This document shows positions 63,301 through 64,000 of a stretch of 64,000 nucleotides of DNA, in pieces. The position numbers were made by a program, and so were the translations under genes. Under the pieces are notes generated by a model. That model was not told where the DNA came from and made no database searches. It saw nothing but the letters and a program-made list of their open reading frames with translations. Origin of the DNA: Acanthacorydalis orientalis. Its lineage: Eukaryota; Arthropoda; Insecta; Megaloptera; Corydalidae. The number at the start of each line of letters is the position of its first letter. The stretch's first letter is position 1. The DNA lies in contig CM068318.1 in NCBI GenBank assembly GCA_034766995.1, positions 7,020,001-7,084,000 on the forward strand, in the 5' to 3' direction.

Positions 63301-64000
63301 TTTACCATTTCCTCCTCCGCGTTCTCGTTTTCATAAAAGTAACGAAATCGTTATTTAACTACGCACAGTCTTATTGACAAAACGTTCCATCTTTAACACG
63401 ACTACGTATCAACGTCATTGACAAACAATTTCCAGCAATTACACGCACGTTACGCGTCAAGTTATTCCAATGTTTCATAATGACAGTGACGAAGGATAAC
63501 TTATGCCACTTTTCGATAGTTTGTCGAACCTTTTTAATACCTTTTTTTATATACTGTGTTGAAAAATTGTTTCAACAATGCATATCGGATACGTGTTCCA
63601 ACAAATTCAATTTTCTGTTTTAACTGATTGACCACCGACCAGAAAGAAAACTAATGTGTTTTAAATTCGAACACAGATTTGTCTTATATGACGTTTTATT
63701 AAAATTAAAATGATGTACTTTAAGAAAAAAATATGAAGAATAATATTTCAAATAAAACAGACAAAGTTTTGCTGAAGATTATATTTAAACTTTTAGCATC
63801 CGAAACTATGACTAAATCCCCAGGTTCGAATAATACTGCTATTGTACTCTATTTGCATATACTACTCGTATAAAAACATCTAATTTATTTCGAAAGAATG
63901 TTAGAATTCTATAATAATATAAAATACTTTATCCTGTTGATCTTCATTTTAAATAATCTGACTGTCTTTTTCACTATTAATTTCGGCACGAGTGTCATCT
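63301..64000. other. Mildly GC-richer stretch, nothing recognised
   Basis: Composition rises a little between about 63310 and 63620 (ATTACACGCACGTTACGCGT near 63439) and falls again to the window end. No gene recognised. Confidence 0.3.

Overview
This window looks like non-coding chromosomal DNA from an animal, most likely an insect. The reasons are the strong AT bias, dozens of long (TA)n microsatellites, stop codons dense in every frame, and fragments of several mariner/Tc1-type transposons typical of arthropods. The species cannot be fixed from the sequence; Hymenoptera would fit, but that is a guess. There are no bacterial features such as ribosome binding sites, operons or CRISPR. I found no host protein-coding gene, tRNA or rRNA that I can support. 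All recognisable coding sequence is decayed transposase.

Four kinds of mariner and one other Tc1/mariner-superfamily element are present. (1) Family A has ends starting TTAGGTTGGTAGAAAAATAA, and its encoded N-terminus resembles the cecropia/Hsmar1 type. It has six copies (1.34, 4.07, 6.64, 8.07, 25.66 and 49.83 kb), all about 0.55 kb or truncated, and all with the same large internal deletion: the transposase helix-turn-helix part runs straight into the 3' terminal repeat. (2) Family B has ends starting ATTAGGTGTACAAATTAATT and a Mos1/mauritiana-like transposase. It occurs as a C-terminal piece (16.5 kb), short internally deleted copies (42.4, 50.6 and 59.8 kb), a 5' fragment (54.7 kb), and two copies of a mariner/non-mariner chimera in opposite orientation (13.2 and 23.0 kb). 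(3) An irritans-like element lies at 30.13-30.93 kb, with both terminal repeats and most of the catalytic domain. (4) A larger relative of the Hsmar1 type lies on the minus strand at 33.73-34.84 kb, with frameshifts. A heavily degraded mariner-like stretch (about 46.6-47.2 kb) and a Tc1/mariner-superfamily N-terminal fragment (3.5-4.0 kb) complete the list.

Between these, AT-rich DNA with nothing recognisable alternates with GC-richer islands of a few hundred bases (near 0.5, 3, 7.4, 10.6, 14.4, 17.8, 24.8, 29.5, 31.7, 35.3, 40.9, 43.8, 47.7, 52.6, 53.9 and 60.5 kb). None reads as a convincing gene. They are the best candidates for conserved regulatory DNA or small exons if the window lies in or beside a large gene.

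The points most worth a second look are the shared deletion junctions in families A and B, the chimeric inverted pair at 13/23 kb, a second inverted pair at 38.6/40.4 kb with a conserved 33-residue peptide, and mariner ends that abut (TA)n tracts.
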